A stretch of DNA of 64,000 nucleotides from Paenibacillaceae bacterium (GTDB taxonomy: Bacteria > Bacillota > Bacilli > Paenibacillales > NBRC-103111). The notes beneath the pieces are model-generated. The model was not told where the DNA came from. It made no database searches and saw only the letters and a program-made list of their open reading frames with translations. How positions within the stretch are numbered: position 1 is the first letter of the stretch; the number at the start of each line of letters is the position of its first letter. The position numbers and the translations under genes are program-made. Location of the stretch: NCBI GenBank assembly GCA_029256185.1, contig JAQSYI010000027.1, positions 62,001 to 126,000 on the forward strand, in the 5' to 3' direction. Shown here one piece after another: positions 55,891-63,195 of this stretch.

Positions 55891-57903
55891 TCAACCTTTG
55901 GTTGGAGCATCTGTACCTTGAGGAAGACGCATAACCACCACTGTCCCTTCCCCGATTTGGCTGAAGAGGAGCAGCCCGTATTGATCGCCGAAGATCAGCC
56001 TGATTCTCTGGTTCACATTGCTTAGACCAATATGGGAGTCCTCGGCAATCTCCATAGACTTCAGGCGTTCATTCATATCCGCCGCCATTTCCGGGGACAT
56101 GCCCGCGCCGTTGTCCCTGATTTCCAGCACAAGCTGCTTCTCCTCCTGATAGCCTCTGATGCAGATGATCCCCTTCCGGCGGGAGGGCTGCGTGCCATGG
56201 AGGATCGCATTCTCAATCAGCGGCTGCAGCGACAGCTTGACGATGGAGCAATCCAGCAGCTCCTCATCCACCTGCCACACCACCTCCAATTCCTCTCCGT
56301 ACCGGAGCTGCTGAAGATCGGTGTACAGCTTGGCATGCTCCAGCTCCTTGCGCAGGGGAATAATCCGCTCCCCGGTCATCAGGGCGAGCCTCAGCAGCCG
56401 GGACAGAGAATGGAGCATGACGGAGGCGTCGTTCTTGCCTCTCGCCAGACGAAGCACCTTCCAATTGATGGCCTCCAGGGTATTGTACAGGAAATGGGGG
56501 TTGATCTGGGCGTACAGCGCGATGGCCTGTGCCTTGTTAACCGCCTCATAGCGCCGTTCCAATTCCTCCTCCAATTGCTCGTTGTGGACCTTGGAACGGA
56601 GAATGGCCGAGGCGATATACCTCAGCTCATTGAGAGCGCCTTGATGCTTTCTGTCCTTCTCCCACCACCCTCGGGGATCGCTCCCGTTCTCCAGCAGATT
56701 ATGAATAGCCCGGATGGGCTGGTAGGCTGAGACGGAGATGAGAAAAGCCAGGACCAGACCGGAGGCGGCAGCAACCAGGATCAGGGTGGCGATAAAGGAA
56801 TTCAACTGGCTCTGTCTGGATTGGTACAGCATCAGGGGCTCGGCGGAGATGTAGACCCAGTCCTCAATGGAGGAGGCTGCTGCCGAGATAACCCGGTTGC
56901 CCGCGTCATAGGACTGGGCTGCTTCACCGGAGATGCTCCCCGTTTTCTCCCACAGCTGGGGCTCCACCGCTTCGAGAAACCGTCCTGCCCGCTCCTGCTC
57001 CTGGGCATACACGATCCTCCCGTTCCTGTTGACAATATAAATCTGCTGCTCCGGGGAATGCTTGCGCAGCAGCCGCTCCAGGTGAAAGACATCGATGGAG
57101 GCCGTAACCTGCCCTTGATTGCCATTCTCCGCCCCGGAAATCTCTCTCATTATGGGGATAGAATATGGCCCCTGCCCCACTGTGGATGCATCAAGACGCT
57201 CCGGCTCCAGGTCTGTGACCGCCGCTCCCGCCATCCCCCGCGTATCCTCCGGGCTGCCCAGATGCTCTGAAAGCGTCTGCCCGCCTGACTCTGCCTGTTT
57301 TGTCCCGGGACTCTCGTCCTCTGAGCGCGTCTTCTGATCCTCTGAGAGCGTCTTCTGATCCTCTGTGCGCGACTGCTCCATCCCTCCTGCCTGATCCTCT
57401 GACTGCATCTGCTCCGCCGGTCGTATCTGTTCTGACGCTCGCACCATATACTTGTCCGCGGTTCCGCCGCTGCTCTCCTGAATCATGTAATCGCTTTCGT
57501 TTAGCTTGATCTGAATGCCGCTTACGTAAGCATTGGTCACGATAGCTTGTTTCAACCCCTGCTGCACCCGCTGAATCTGGGAGATGGTGGCATAATCCAT
57601 GGGATATTCGATTTGTTCTTTGGCCAGAAGCGTCTGGACGTCGGCGCTATAGGCTAGCCGCAGCGTCAAACTCTGGATCTCCTCCATGATAATATCGATG
57701 GTATCCCTGATTCGCAGAAGCTCGCTCCTGCTGCTGGTGCGGATCTCCTCCCGCATCAGCGAGTCATTGTACTGAAATACAAGCAGATGAATCAATCCCA
57801 TGGGAACCATCAGCAAGAAGAAGATTTTCAGAAAGTTTTTAATAAACAGGCTGTTGAACTTGTAATTCTTGATATAAGACCACAAAGACGGCTTTCTGCC
57901 CAC
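55891..57903 (-). CDS. Sensor histidine kinase (YesM-like)
   Basis: 670 aa from the chosen GTG. TM1 is at about residues 15-40 (FLKIFFLLMVPMGLIHLLVF) and TM2 near 370-395 (SFIATLILVAAASGLVLAFL), with an extracellular sensor between. The kinase has the LytS/YesM-type His box ALYAQINPHFLYNTLEAINW and the N-box QPLIENAILHG. Odd feature: a Glu/Ser/Gln-rich, repeat-like block in the sensor (RTEDQKTLSEDQKTRSEDE) of roughly 80 residues, absent from typical relatives. The track starts at 58038 inside the regulator gene; GTG at 57903 after GGGGGTGA is preferred, with GTG at 57912 as an alternative. It partners with the response regulator gene 37 bp upstream. Confidence 0.88.
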   Translation of the reverse strand: MGRKPSLWSYIKNYKFNSLFIKNFLKIFFLLMVPMGLIHLLVFQYNDSLMREEIRTSSRSELLRIRDTIDIIMEEIQSLTLRLAYSADVQTLLAKEQIEYPMDYATISQIQRVQQGLKQAIVTNAYVSGIQIKLNESDYMIQESSGGTADKYMVRASEQIRPAEQMQSEDQAGGMEQSRTEDQKTLSEDQKTRSEDESPGTKQAESGGQTLSEHLGSPEDTRGMAGAAVTDLEPERLDASTVGQGPYSIPIMREISGAENGNQGQVTASIDVFHLERLLRKHSPEQQIYIVNRNGRIVYAQEQERAGRFLEAVEPQLWEKTGSISGEAAQSYDAGNRVISAAASSIEDWVYISAEPLMLYQSRQSQLNSFIATLILVAAASGLVLAFLISVSAYQPIRAIHNLLENGSDPRGWWEKDRKHQGALNELRYIASAILRSKVHNEQLEEELERRYEAVNKAQAIALYAQINPHFLYNTLEAINWKVLRLARGKNDASVMLHSLSRLLRLALMTGERIIPLRKELEHAKLYTDLQQLRYGEELEVVWQVDEELLDCSIVKLSLQPLIENAILHGTQPSRRKGIICIRGYQEEKQLVLEIRDNGAGMSPEMAADMNERLKSMEIAEDSHIGLSNVNQRIRLIFGDQYGLLLFSQIGEGTVVVMRLPQGTDAPTKG

Positions 57904-57940
57904 CCTGCTCACCCCCGGAATGATTATGCAATACCAGCGG

Positions 57941-58858
57941 CTAACGCAACTCCCGGTATTCGGTGGGCGTATGCCCGGTGTGCTTCTTGAACACCTTGTA
58001 AAAATGGCGGATATCCTTATACCCGACCGACTGGGCAATGCTGTAAATCTTCAGATGGGAGTTCTTCAGCAGCTCCGCCGCCTTCTCCATCCGGCAGGAA
58101 ATCAGATAATCACTGAAGGTCACGCCAGTCTCCTGCTTGAACAATCTGCTGAAGTAGACCGGATTGAGATAAATGAGCTCCGCCACCTGCTGCAGCGTCA
58201 GGTCTTCAATCAGATGCTCCTGGATGTGCTGCTTGGCCAGAGTGATGACCCGCCTCTCCGCCTCCTCCGGCACCCGTTCAGCCGGATTATTACCCGTTTC
58301 GTGCGGCAGTTCACTCTTAAGCCCAACAGCCTGCGCACGTCCCTCTGCTTGTCCCCTATTCCGGCCCGTTTCCGATCCCGTTACCCGAATCTTGTTGCAA
58401 TCCTTGCCCGTCTCATCCTCCTGCCCGTGCTCCTGCTCCCTCTCCCTCTTCCTGTCCCCCCCGTCTTTTTGCTCCCGCTCCCTGTCCAACTGGGATTTCA
58501 ACCGCCCCAGCACATGATAGACCTCATCCAGATCGGTAGGCTTCAGCAAATAGTCAAAAACCTGATACCGCAGTGCCTCCTTGGCCCATTCGAACTCCTG
58601 ATGGCCGCTGATCAGCACCACCTTGCAATCCAGTCCCCGCTCATAGATGAACCGGGCCAAACCTAGTCCGGAGACAAAGGTCATCATAATGTCCGCCAGC
58701 ACCACATCCGCATGATGGGAGCTTAAATAGGCTATTGCCTCCTCCCCATCCTTCAGCTTGTCGGCTACTTCAAATCCGTATTCCTGCCACTCTATGACCT
58801 CCGACAGACCCTCACGAATCGCCTTGTCATCATCGACAATTAACACCCGATATGCCAT
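57941..58858 (-). CDS. Response regulator with AraC-type output (YesN-like)
   Basis: 305 aa. The receiver (residues 1-120) has LIVDDDKAIREGL, acceptor Asp56 in VVLADIMMTFVSG and a conserved Lys in YLLKPTDL. The usual DxxMPxxSG loop is altered to DIMMTFVSG, lacking the proline. The C-terminal about 100 residues are an AraC HTH pair (TLQQVAELIYLNPVYFSRLF and IYSIAQSVGYKDIRHFYKVF). Between them is an about 85-residue charged, repetitive linker (REREQKDGGDRKREREQEHG). It is expected to activate the locus C operon on phosphorylation by the neighbouring kinase. AGAGGGGG lies about 6 nt before the ATG. Confidence 0.92.
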   Translation of the reverse strand: MAYRVLIVDDDKAIREGLSEVIEWQEYGFEVADKLKDGEEAIAYLSSHHADVVLADIMMTFVSGLGLARFIYERGLDCKVVLISGHQEFEWAKEALRYQVFDYLLKPTDLDEVYHVLGRLKSQLDREREQKDGGDRKREREQEHGQEDETGKDCNKIRVTGSETGRNRGQAEGRAQAVGLKSELPHETGNNPAERVPEEAERRVITLAKQHIQEHLIEDLTLQQVAELIYLNPVYFSRLFKQETGVTFSDYLISCRMEKAAELLKNSHLKIYSIAQSVGYKDIRHFYKVFKKHTGHTPTEYRELR

Positions 58859-59437
58859 GATCAGCCCCCTCTTTGCAGTATCTTCATACTAACAAAGTGC
58901 ATTTGTCTAGTAAATAATGAAAATTGCAAAAAGGGAGATTTAGGCATGCCGCGGGTAGGTGAAGTTTATACTCCGTATGGGGGGCGGGCTTCTGCCTAAT
59001 GCTGCCGTTTAGAATTTCTGTCCCTGGGCGAGATACATGCATACTTACTTAAATGCATACATAGCGTTCACACCAAATGGACATTTAAGCGATTTTGTCT
59101 TTTAGAGCGTGGACACGGCAGCAGACTTGCTTGTCGTATTTATCAGCGACCCATTTACAATATATAGTGGATGCATGTCGGCATTGACACCAGATATAGC
59201 ATTGTATTTTAAATTGCCTCTTGCCTTGCACTACTTCTACCCGTGTCCACTTTCCTACGGACATTTTTCGCGATTTGTCCACTGCATAAAAACAAAGCCG
59301 AATTGCTGATCTCAAGCGGAGAGCCGGGTCATGTCCATTCCTTTTTTGACAGCCGCCTTGCACGGAAGCATAGTAATATTTACAGTGCCTAGGTCGACCA
59401 ACTCCGCTTCTGGCGGAATAAGATCCGGTCCCGCGTT
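58859..59437. other. Intergenic region before CRISPR array 1
   Basis: It contains the promoter region of the YesN-type gene, an inverted-repeat element (59075-59285) and otherwise no recognised gene. ORFs 59085-59363 (-) and 59109-59309 (+) follow the inverted repeat and have no ribosome binding site. Confidence 0.5.
59075..59285. mobile_element. Possible small element with about 40-bp imperfect terminal inverted repeats
   Basis: GTGGACACGG (59109-59118) and CCGTGTCCAC (59241-59250) are perfect inverted copies. Outside them the flanks also pair loosely (TGGACATTTAAGCGATTTTGTC against CGCGATTTGTCCAC and ACGGACATT). The central 120 bp is AT-rich. It may be a MITE or a decayed IS; no transposase was seen. 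Confidence 0.4.
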
Positions 59438-59867
59438 ATTTCTATCCACACTCCCGTACGGGGAGTGATATACTTTGTAACGCTGGAAAAATATGAACAT
59501 CCTGTTTTTCAATCCACGCTCCCGCGCAGAGAGCGACCCGCATCCTGATCAACGAGGCCGTGGAGCTGAAGTTTCAATCCACGCTCCCGTACGGGGAGCG
59601 ACCAGTAACGGAGAGTGTCGCCACGGTCCGACTTGTCGTTTCAATCCACGCTCCCGTACGGGGAGCGACCCGGGACTGCTTCGATAATCGGCTCTAGTGC
59701 AGGTTTCAATCCACGCTCCCGTACGGGGAGCGACCAGCCGCGGAGAGCGTTCCGTCTGCGCTAAGACGCGTTTCAATCCACGCTCCCGTACGGGGAGCGA
59801 CTCTCTTCAATGGCAGCCTCGCTGGCGATCTCGACGTTTCAATCCACGCTCCCGTACGGGGAGCGAC
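59438..59867 (-). CRISPR. CRISPR array 1 (subtype I-C-like repeats), 7 repeats and 6 spacers
   Basis: 32-bp repeats, GTTTCAATCC ... GGGGAGCGAC on the plus strand, start at 59438, 59506, 59571, 59638, 59703, 59770 and 59836. The last five are identical; the first two carry several changes. Spacers are 36, 33, 35, 33, 35 and 34 bp. In the I-C orientation (repeat ending ATTGAAAC) the array is read on the minus strand, so the leader is at the high-coordinate side and the degenerate repeats are the old distal end. No cas gene is present in the window. Confidence 0.96.
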
Positions 59868-60060
59868 AGCATGCACCGCAAAGCCTTGTGGTTCAAGGCT
59901 TTGCGGGCTTATTTCCGCGAACCTATCTTTTGCAACTGCTAGAGATAGTTTACCATAACCAAAAACCACCTGTAAACCCAGTACTGGCGCGGATCGCGAA
60001 CCTCCCAGAGATTTTATGTGAGCTTGAGGTTCGCGGAAATAATCTGGCTATCGATCATGT
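59868..60060 (-). promoter_or_regulatory. Leader of CRISPR array 1 with promoter
   Basis: A hairpin CAAAGCCTTG / CAAGGCTTTG lies next to the last repeat. A minus-strand promoter follows: -35 TTTACA (59976-59971), 18-bp spacer, -10 TAAACT (59952-59947). The perfect 16-bp inverted repeat TTATTTCCGCGAACCT (59909-59924) / AGGTTCGCGGAAATAA (60027-60042) brackets the promoter, and a third copy of CGCGAACCT is at 59995-60003. The whole block recurs beside array 2. Confidence 0.7.
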
Positions 60061-60186
60061 GGCTCAATGCCTATTTGAGTTTCTTCAACTACCTCGTATC
60101 CACGCGCTCAATTATACCCAAAAACAAAATTCATTTGGCGATTGGGGCCTGCTGTGCCAATACAATTTGCGGACCAGCAGCTCCGA

Positions 60187-60384
60187 CTAATTTGATCGCC
60201 GAAGCCATTTAATCTCTTGCTGATACCACTTCCCAGAGAAAGTGTATCCAATTCGACTGTACTCTGAAAGGAGCAACTTTTTTCGAAAGGAAAGAGCCAC
60301 GGCTAAGGCCCCATATAATGTCTCTTCCCTGTCTATATTGTTAACCCTGTTTCCGATTTGTTTAGCCCAATGATCCATTTTCAC
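60187..60384 (-). CDS. Small hypothetical ORF downstream of the hepT remnant
   Basis: 65 codons, starting at a GTG that overlaps the end of the hepT reading frame. It has protein-like composition (GALAVALSFRKKLLLSEYSR) but I recognise no family, and there is no clear ribosome binding site. It may be a coupled small gene or the residue of a longer one. Confidence 0.3.
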   Translation of the reverse strand: MKMDHWAKQIGNRVNNIDREETLYGALAVALSFRKKLLLSEYSRIGYTFSGKWYQQEIKWLRRSN

Positions 60385-60793
60385 TTTTATACAAGCTTCT
60401 CACTAGTGCTACAAATTGGTGAAAATCGTCAAGATGGTTATCAATAATACTTTGTACAATCGGGATTTGAACAGATCTGTAATCGTGAGCAGCTATGTTG
60501 CGGAAACCAACCATGGCCTTTAAATTCCGGTTCAACTCTGCGGGGATGATCATCTTCTGATGAATCAAGTCAAAAGCATCTCGGCTGCTTTGGGGAATGC
60601 CCAACTGGTTCTCGGATACCAAGTGCATGGCTAAATCAATGCATGCTTCACATACCCGCTGCAAATTCAGAATAATCGAATCTTACTTGGTCAGGTTAAG
60701 TAAATGTGCAGGGTCATTTCCATATTCCTCAAGGATTCGTCTAACGCACCGGAGAATAGTTTCAGTTTTATTGAGCAGAATGTCCTGATTCGT
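60362..60793 (-). pseudogene. hepT: HEPN-domain toxin-like protein (HepT/DUF86), disrupted
   Basis: The full reading frame can be followed from NQDILLNKTETI through IILNLQRVCEACIDLAMHLV to the C terminus, a typical HepT length of about 143 residues. The HEPN RNase motif RNIAAHDY (Rx4HxY) is intact. Two lesions are visible. The codon at the expected start, correctly placed 5 nt after AGGAGGGGG, is ACG (60793-60791), not ATG. An in-frame TAA (60685-60683) stands where relatives have Gln (TK*DSIILNL). The track shows only the part after the stop, opened by an internal TTG. It overlaps the end of the MNT frame by 26 bp, the normal arrangement. Restart at the internal TTG could still give a 100-aa fragment with the catalytic motif. 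Confidence 0.75.
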
Positions 60794-61202
60794 TGTAACC
60801 CCCTCCTTCTGGCGGATTAATCCTACGGAGTACCTGTTGCCGTTCCTCATTTAACCTGGCATATTCCTTCAAAGCGTACATATACGCAGACTTTCTGGAG
60901 AATTCATCTTTTTCAAATAAAACAATGCCATATTCCACAATCTGTGCTTTAAAAACAGAACTTGCCTCCTGAAAATGAACCAAGTCCACTTCCCGTCCCA
61001 GCTTATCCGCAAGCCGCTGAGAGAGCATAGAAATGTCATATGGGGAAGTCCTGGAATTGCTCATATAGGCAATATCAATATCACTGTCAGCCCGAAGCCG
61101 GTCCTGCGCGGCGGAGCCAAACAATATAACTGCATAAGCATCCGTATATTCTTATAGAACATTGATGATAGTTTCCTTCTGTTCCTCTGATAAACCAGAC
61201 AT
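60768..61202 (-). pseudogene. mntA: MNT-domain nucleotidyltransferase antitoxin-like protein (MntA), disrupted
   Basis: The minimal nucleotidyltransferase motif is intact: FGSAAQDRLRADSDIDIAY (GSx10DxD), followed by VDLVHFQEA. In functional MNT/HepT modules this enzyme adds AMP to the HepT tyrosine and silences it. The natural start is the ATG at 61202 (MSGLSEEQKETIINVL) with AAGGGG upstream, but codon 17 is TAA (61154-61152); the frame then continues without a break through EYTDAYAVILFGS. The track therefore opens only at a TTG at 61124. With the broken hepT next to it, this looks like a dead or dying module. Confidence 0.75.
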
Positions 61203-61410
61203 TGATAACCATCCCCTTACTAAAAAATATACGTAGAGTTGCAGCTACCATTGTGCAGTTTATTGAAACTAAGGAGTTGAAATGACTTCTTTTTCTGGAT
61301 CATGAACGAGATTCTGACTTTACAGAACCTAGCTTTCGTTAAATATGGCTATGTTCGTTCTTAATGTTGATTACCAGCCAAACATATAGCCACCCTGCAA
61401 GCGCGGTTTA
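61203..61410. other. Spacer between mntA remnant and RCC1 gene
   Basis: About 200 AT-rich bases with no gene or clear terminator seen. Confidence 0.4.
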
Positions 61411-62295
61411 TTATTGGATGCTGCTCCATCCGTTTACATCACATTGTCCATAATCATTATCACCCACTGCCACCACCGTTCCGTCAGTTTTAAGTCCGAG
61501 AGTATGGGCGCACCCCGCCGAAACAGCCCTAATGTCGTGCCAACCACTTACATCGCATTGGTTATGTTTATTTAAACCTACAGCGACCACCGTACCGTCA
61601 GTTTTAAGACCCACGGTATGATAACTACCCGCCGAAACTGCTACAATATCGCGCCAGTCGCTTACATTGCATTGGTCATGCTTATTCCAACCCACAGCCG
61701 TAGCCTTGCCATCCGATTTAAGTCCAACAGTATGAAGATAACCCGCCGAAACAGCCACCATGTCGCGCCAATCGCTTACATTGCATTGGCGATACTTATT
61801 GTTACCCACAGCCGTTACCGTTCCGTCTAATTTTAGGCCCACCGTATGCCAGTCACCCGCCGTGACCGCTACAATATCCTGCCATCTGCTTACGTCGCAT
61901 TCACCTTCATTATTTCGGCCTACTGCCATCACCGTTCCATCCGATTTAACCCCAATGGTACGGCACCAACCTGCTGCAACTGCTACAATATCGTACCAGT
62001 CGTTGACATCGCATTGGTTATGCCTATTCCAACCCACGGCTGTCACAGTACCGTTAGATTTGAGACCAATTGTATGAGCATTGCCTGTATTCGTCGCCAT
62101 ATGAACATTACCAGCAACAACTGCGACGATATGGCACCAATCGCTTACATTACATTGACCGTATTTATTATCACCCACTGCCGCTACCGTACCGTCAGTT
62201 TTAAGACCAACGGTATGACGACGCCCCGCTGCTATGGTACCGTTACGCAATCGTTTCGTCTCAAACACCGCTTCCTTCCGTGAAATGCGGTCCAT
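61411..62295 (-). CDS. RCC1-repeat protein (seven repeats)
   Basis: A 294-aa protein composed almost wholly of seven about 39-residue RCC1-type repeats (AGxxHTVGLKxDGTVxAVGxNKxxQCxVSDW), predicting a single seven-bladed beta-propeller. Each repeat keeps a Cys in the QC position. Repeat 2 carries a short extra segment (NVHMATNTGN). No signal peptide, so cytoplasmic. Function is unknown; RCC1-like propellers usually bind proteins or nucleic acids. GGAGG lies 6-7 nt before the ATG. A small ORF ends 37 bp upstream on the same strand. It sits between two CRISPR arrays and beside the MNT/HEPN remnants. Confidence 0.85.
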   Translation of the reverse strand: MDRISRKEAVFETKRLRNGTIAAGRRHTVGLKTDGTVAAVGDNKYGQCNVSDWCHIVAVVAGNVHMATNTGNAHTIGLKSNGTVTAVGWNRHNQCDVNDWYDIVAVAAGWCRTIGVKSDGTVMAVGRNNEGECDVSRWQDIVAVTAGDWHTVGLKLDGTVTAVGNNKYRQCNVSDWRDMVAVSAGYLHTVGLKSDGKATAVGWNKHDQCNVSDWRDIVAVSAGSYHTVGLKTDGTVVAVGLNKHNQCDVSGWHDIRAVSAGCAHTLGLKTDGTVVAVGDNDYGQCDVNGWSSIQ

Positions 62296-62332
62296 ATTTT
62301 ACCTCCACAAATGAAAAAAATCTGCCCGTCCC

Positions 62333-62512
62333 TCAGTTAGCTGAACAGTTTAAAGGGAACCCAAAGATGAGGTCGCGCATCCGCTGGAGAGGCTTATTTG
62401 TCAGGTCATTAAACGTTTGGAGGTTGGTTCCTGACTGCAAAGGGAGACTAAGTTGTTGCTTGTCCTTACCTTCCAAGCCTTTGGCGAGTTTTATCAGTTC
62501 CTTTAAATCCAT
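62333..62512 (-). CDS. Small hypothetical ORF upstream of the RCC1 gene
   Basis: 59 codons, too short for the ORF track. The N terminus MDLKELIKLAKGLEGKDKQQ is amphipathic and helix-prone, then TFNDLTNKPLQRMRDLIFG. GGAG lies 11 nt before the ATG, which is rather far. Its end is 37 bp from the RCC1 start, so a two-gene operon is plausible. No family recognised. Confidence 0.4.
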   Translation of the reverse strand: MDLKELIKLAKGLEGKDKQQLSLPLQSGTNLQTFNDLTNKPLQRMRDLIFGFPLNCSAN

Positions 62513-62643
62513 AGGGTAATCAGCTCCGAGTCATATGACCACCCTTATCACAGAACGATTGTTCGCAACTTTCAAATATCAACATTCAAGACTAACATAG
62601 CCTTAAATATAGCAGTTTTCAGAACGGCTACTTAAGGCACATT

Positions 62644-62783
62644 ATTTCAATCTACACCCCCGCACGGGGAGCGACCTTTGATGCGGAGTATAAGCGCGCT
62701 GTTGTACGGTTTCAATCCACGCTCCCGCACGGGGAGCGACTCCCATAGCCTTGGCCGCCTTATCCAATGATCCAGCGTTTCAA
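62644..62783 (-). CRISPR. CRISPR array 2 (subtype I-C-like), 2 repeats and a truncated third
   Basis: 32-bp repeats start at 62644 (degenerate, with TCTACACCC changes) and 62709 (close to array 1 but CGCACGG in place of CGTACGG). Spacers are 33 and 36 bp. The expected leader-end repeat is reduced to GTTTCAA at 62777-62783 and runs straight into leader sequence. Oriented on the minus strand like array 1. No cas genes nearby. Confidence 0.9.
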
Positions 62784-62945
62784 AACCTTGTGGCCCAAGG
62801 CTTTGAGAGCTTATTTCCGCGAACCTAGTTTTTGTAATGATTAAAGATAGTTTACCATAACCAAAAACTTCCTGTAAACCCAGAGCTGACGCGGGTCGCG
62901 AACCTTCCTGGGATTTCATGGGAGCTTCGGGTTCGCGGAAGAATC
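62784..62945 (-). promoter_or_regulatory. Leader of CRISPR array 2
   Basis: Homologous to the array 1 leader: the hairpin CAAAACCTTG / CAAGGCTTTG, the TTATTTCCGCGAACCT motif and its inverted partner (GGTTCGCGGAAGAA), and the same promoter spacing (TTTACA, 18 bp, TAAACT at 62854-62849). The match runs about 160 bp with substitutions. Confidence 0.7.
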
Positions 62946-63195
62946 TCGCCTCCCTCCCACCCGCGCAACAGCTGTCATTTTGATCACTATAGCGCCACTC
63001 GGGCTGGACTCCCCGCCTCCCCCCTCTCCCGCTCCGGACCCCTTGCTGTTTTATCTGCAAAATAACACGATTTCTTTACACAAGGCTTACAGACCATTAA
63101 CTCAATGTTCCGGTTAGTATGATAGAATCTGTTCAATAAACGGGTCAACCAGCATTTTTCACTACGGGTTGGCCGCTTCATGAGGGAGGAAAGCC

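Noticed and set aside
59085-59363. 92-aa Cys-containing minus-strand ORF as a gene
   Set aside because: It spans the inverted-repeat element, lacks a ribosome binding site and shows no family resemblance.
59549-59969. ORFs encoding APRTGAWIET-type repeats
   Set aside because: These are translations of the CRISPR repeats and leader, a well-known annotation artefact.
60362-61202. TAA recoded as Gln or another amino acid
   Set aside because: All other genes in the window end normally with TAA/TAG/TGA and have no internal TAA, and the hepT start codon is also lost, so decay is the simpler reading.
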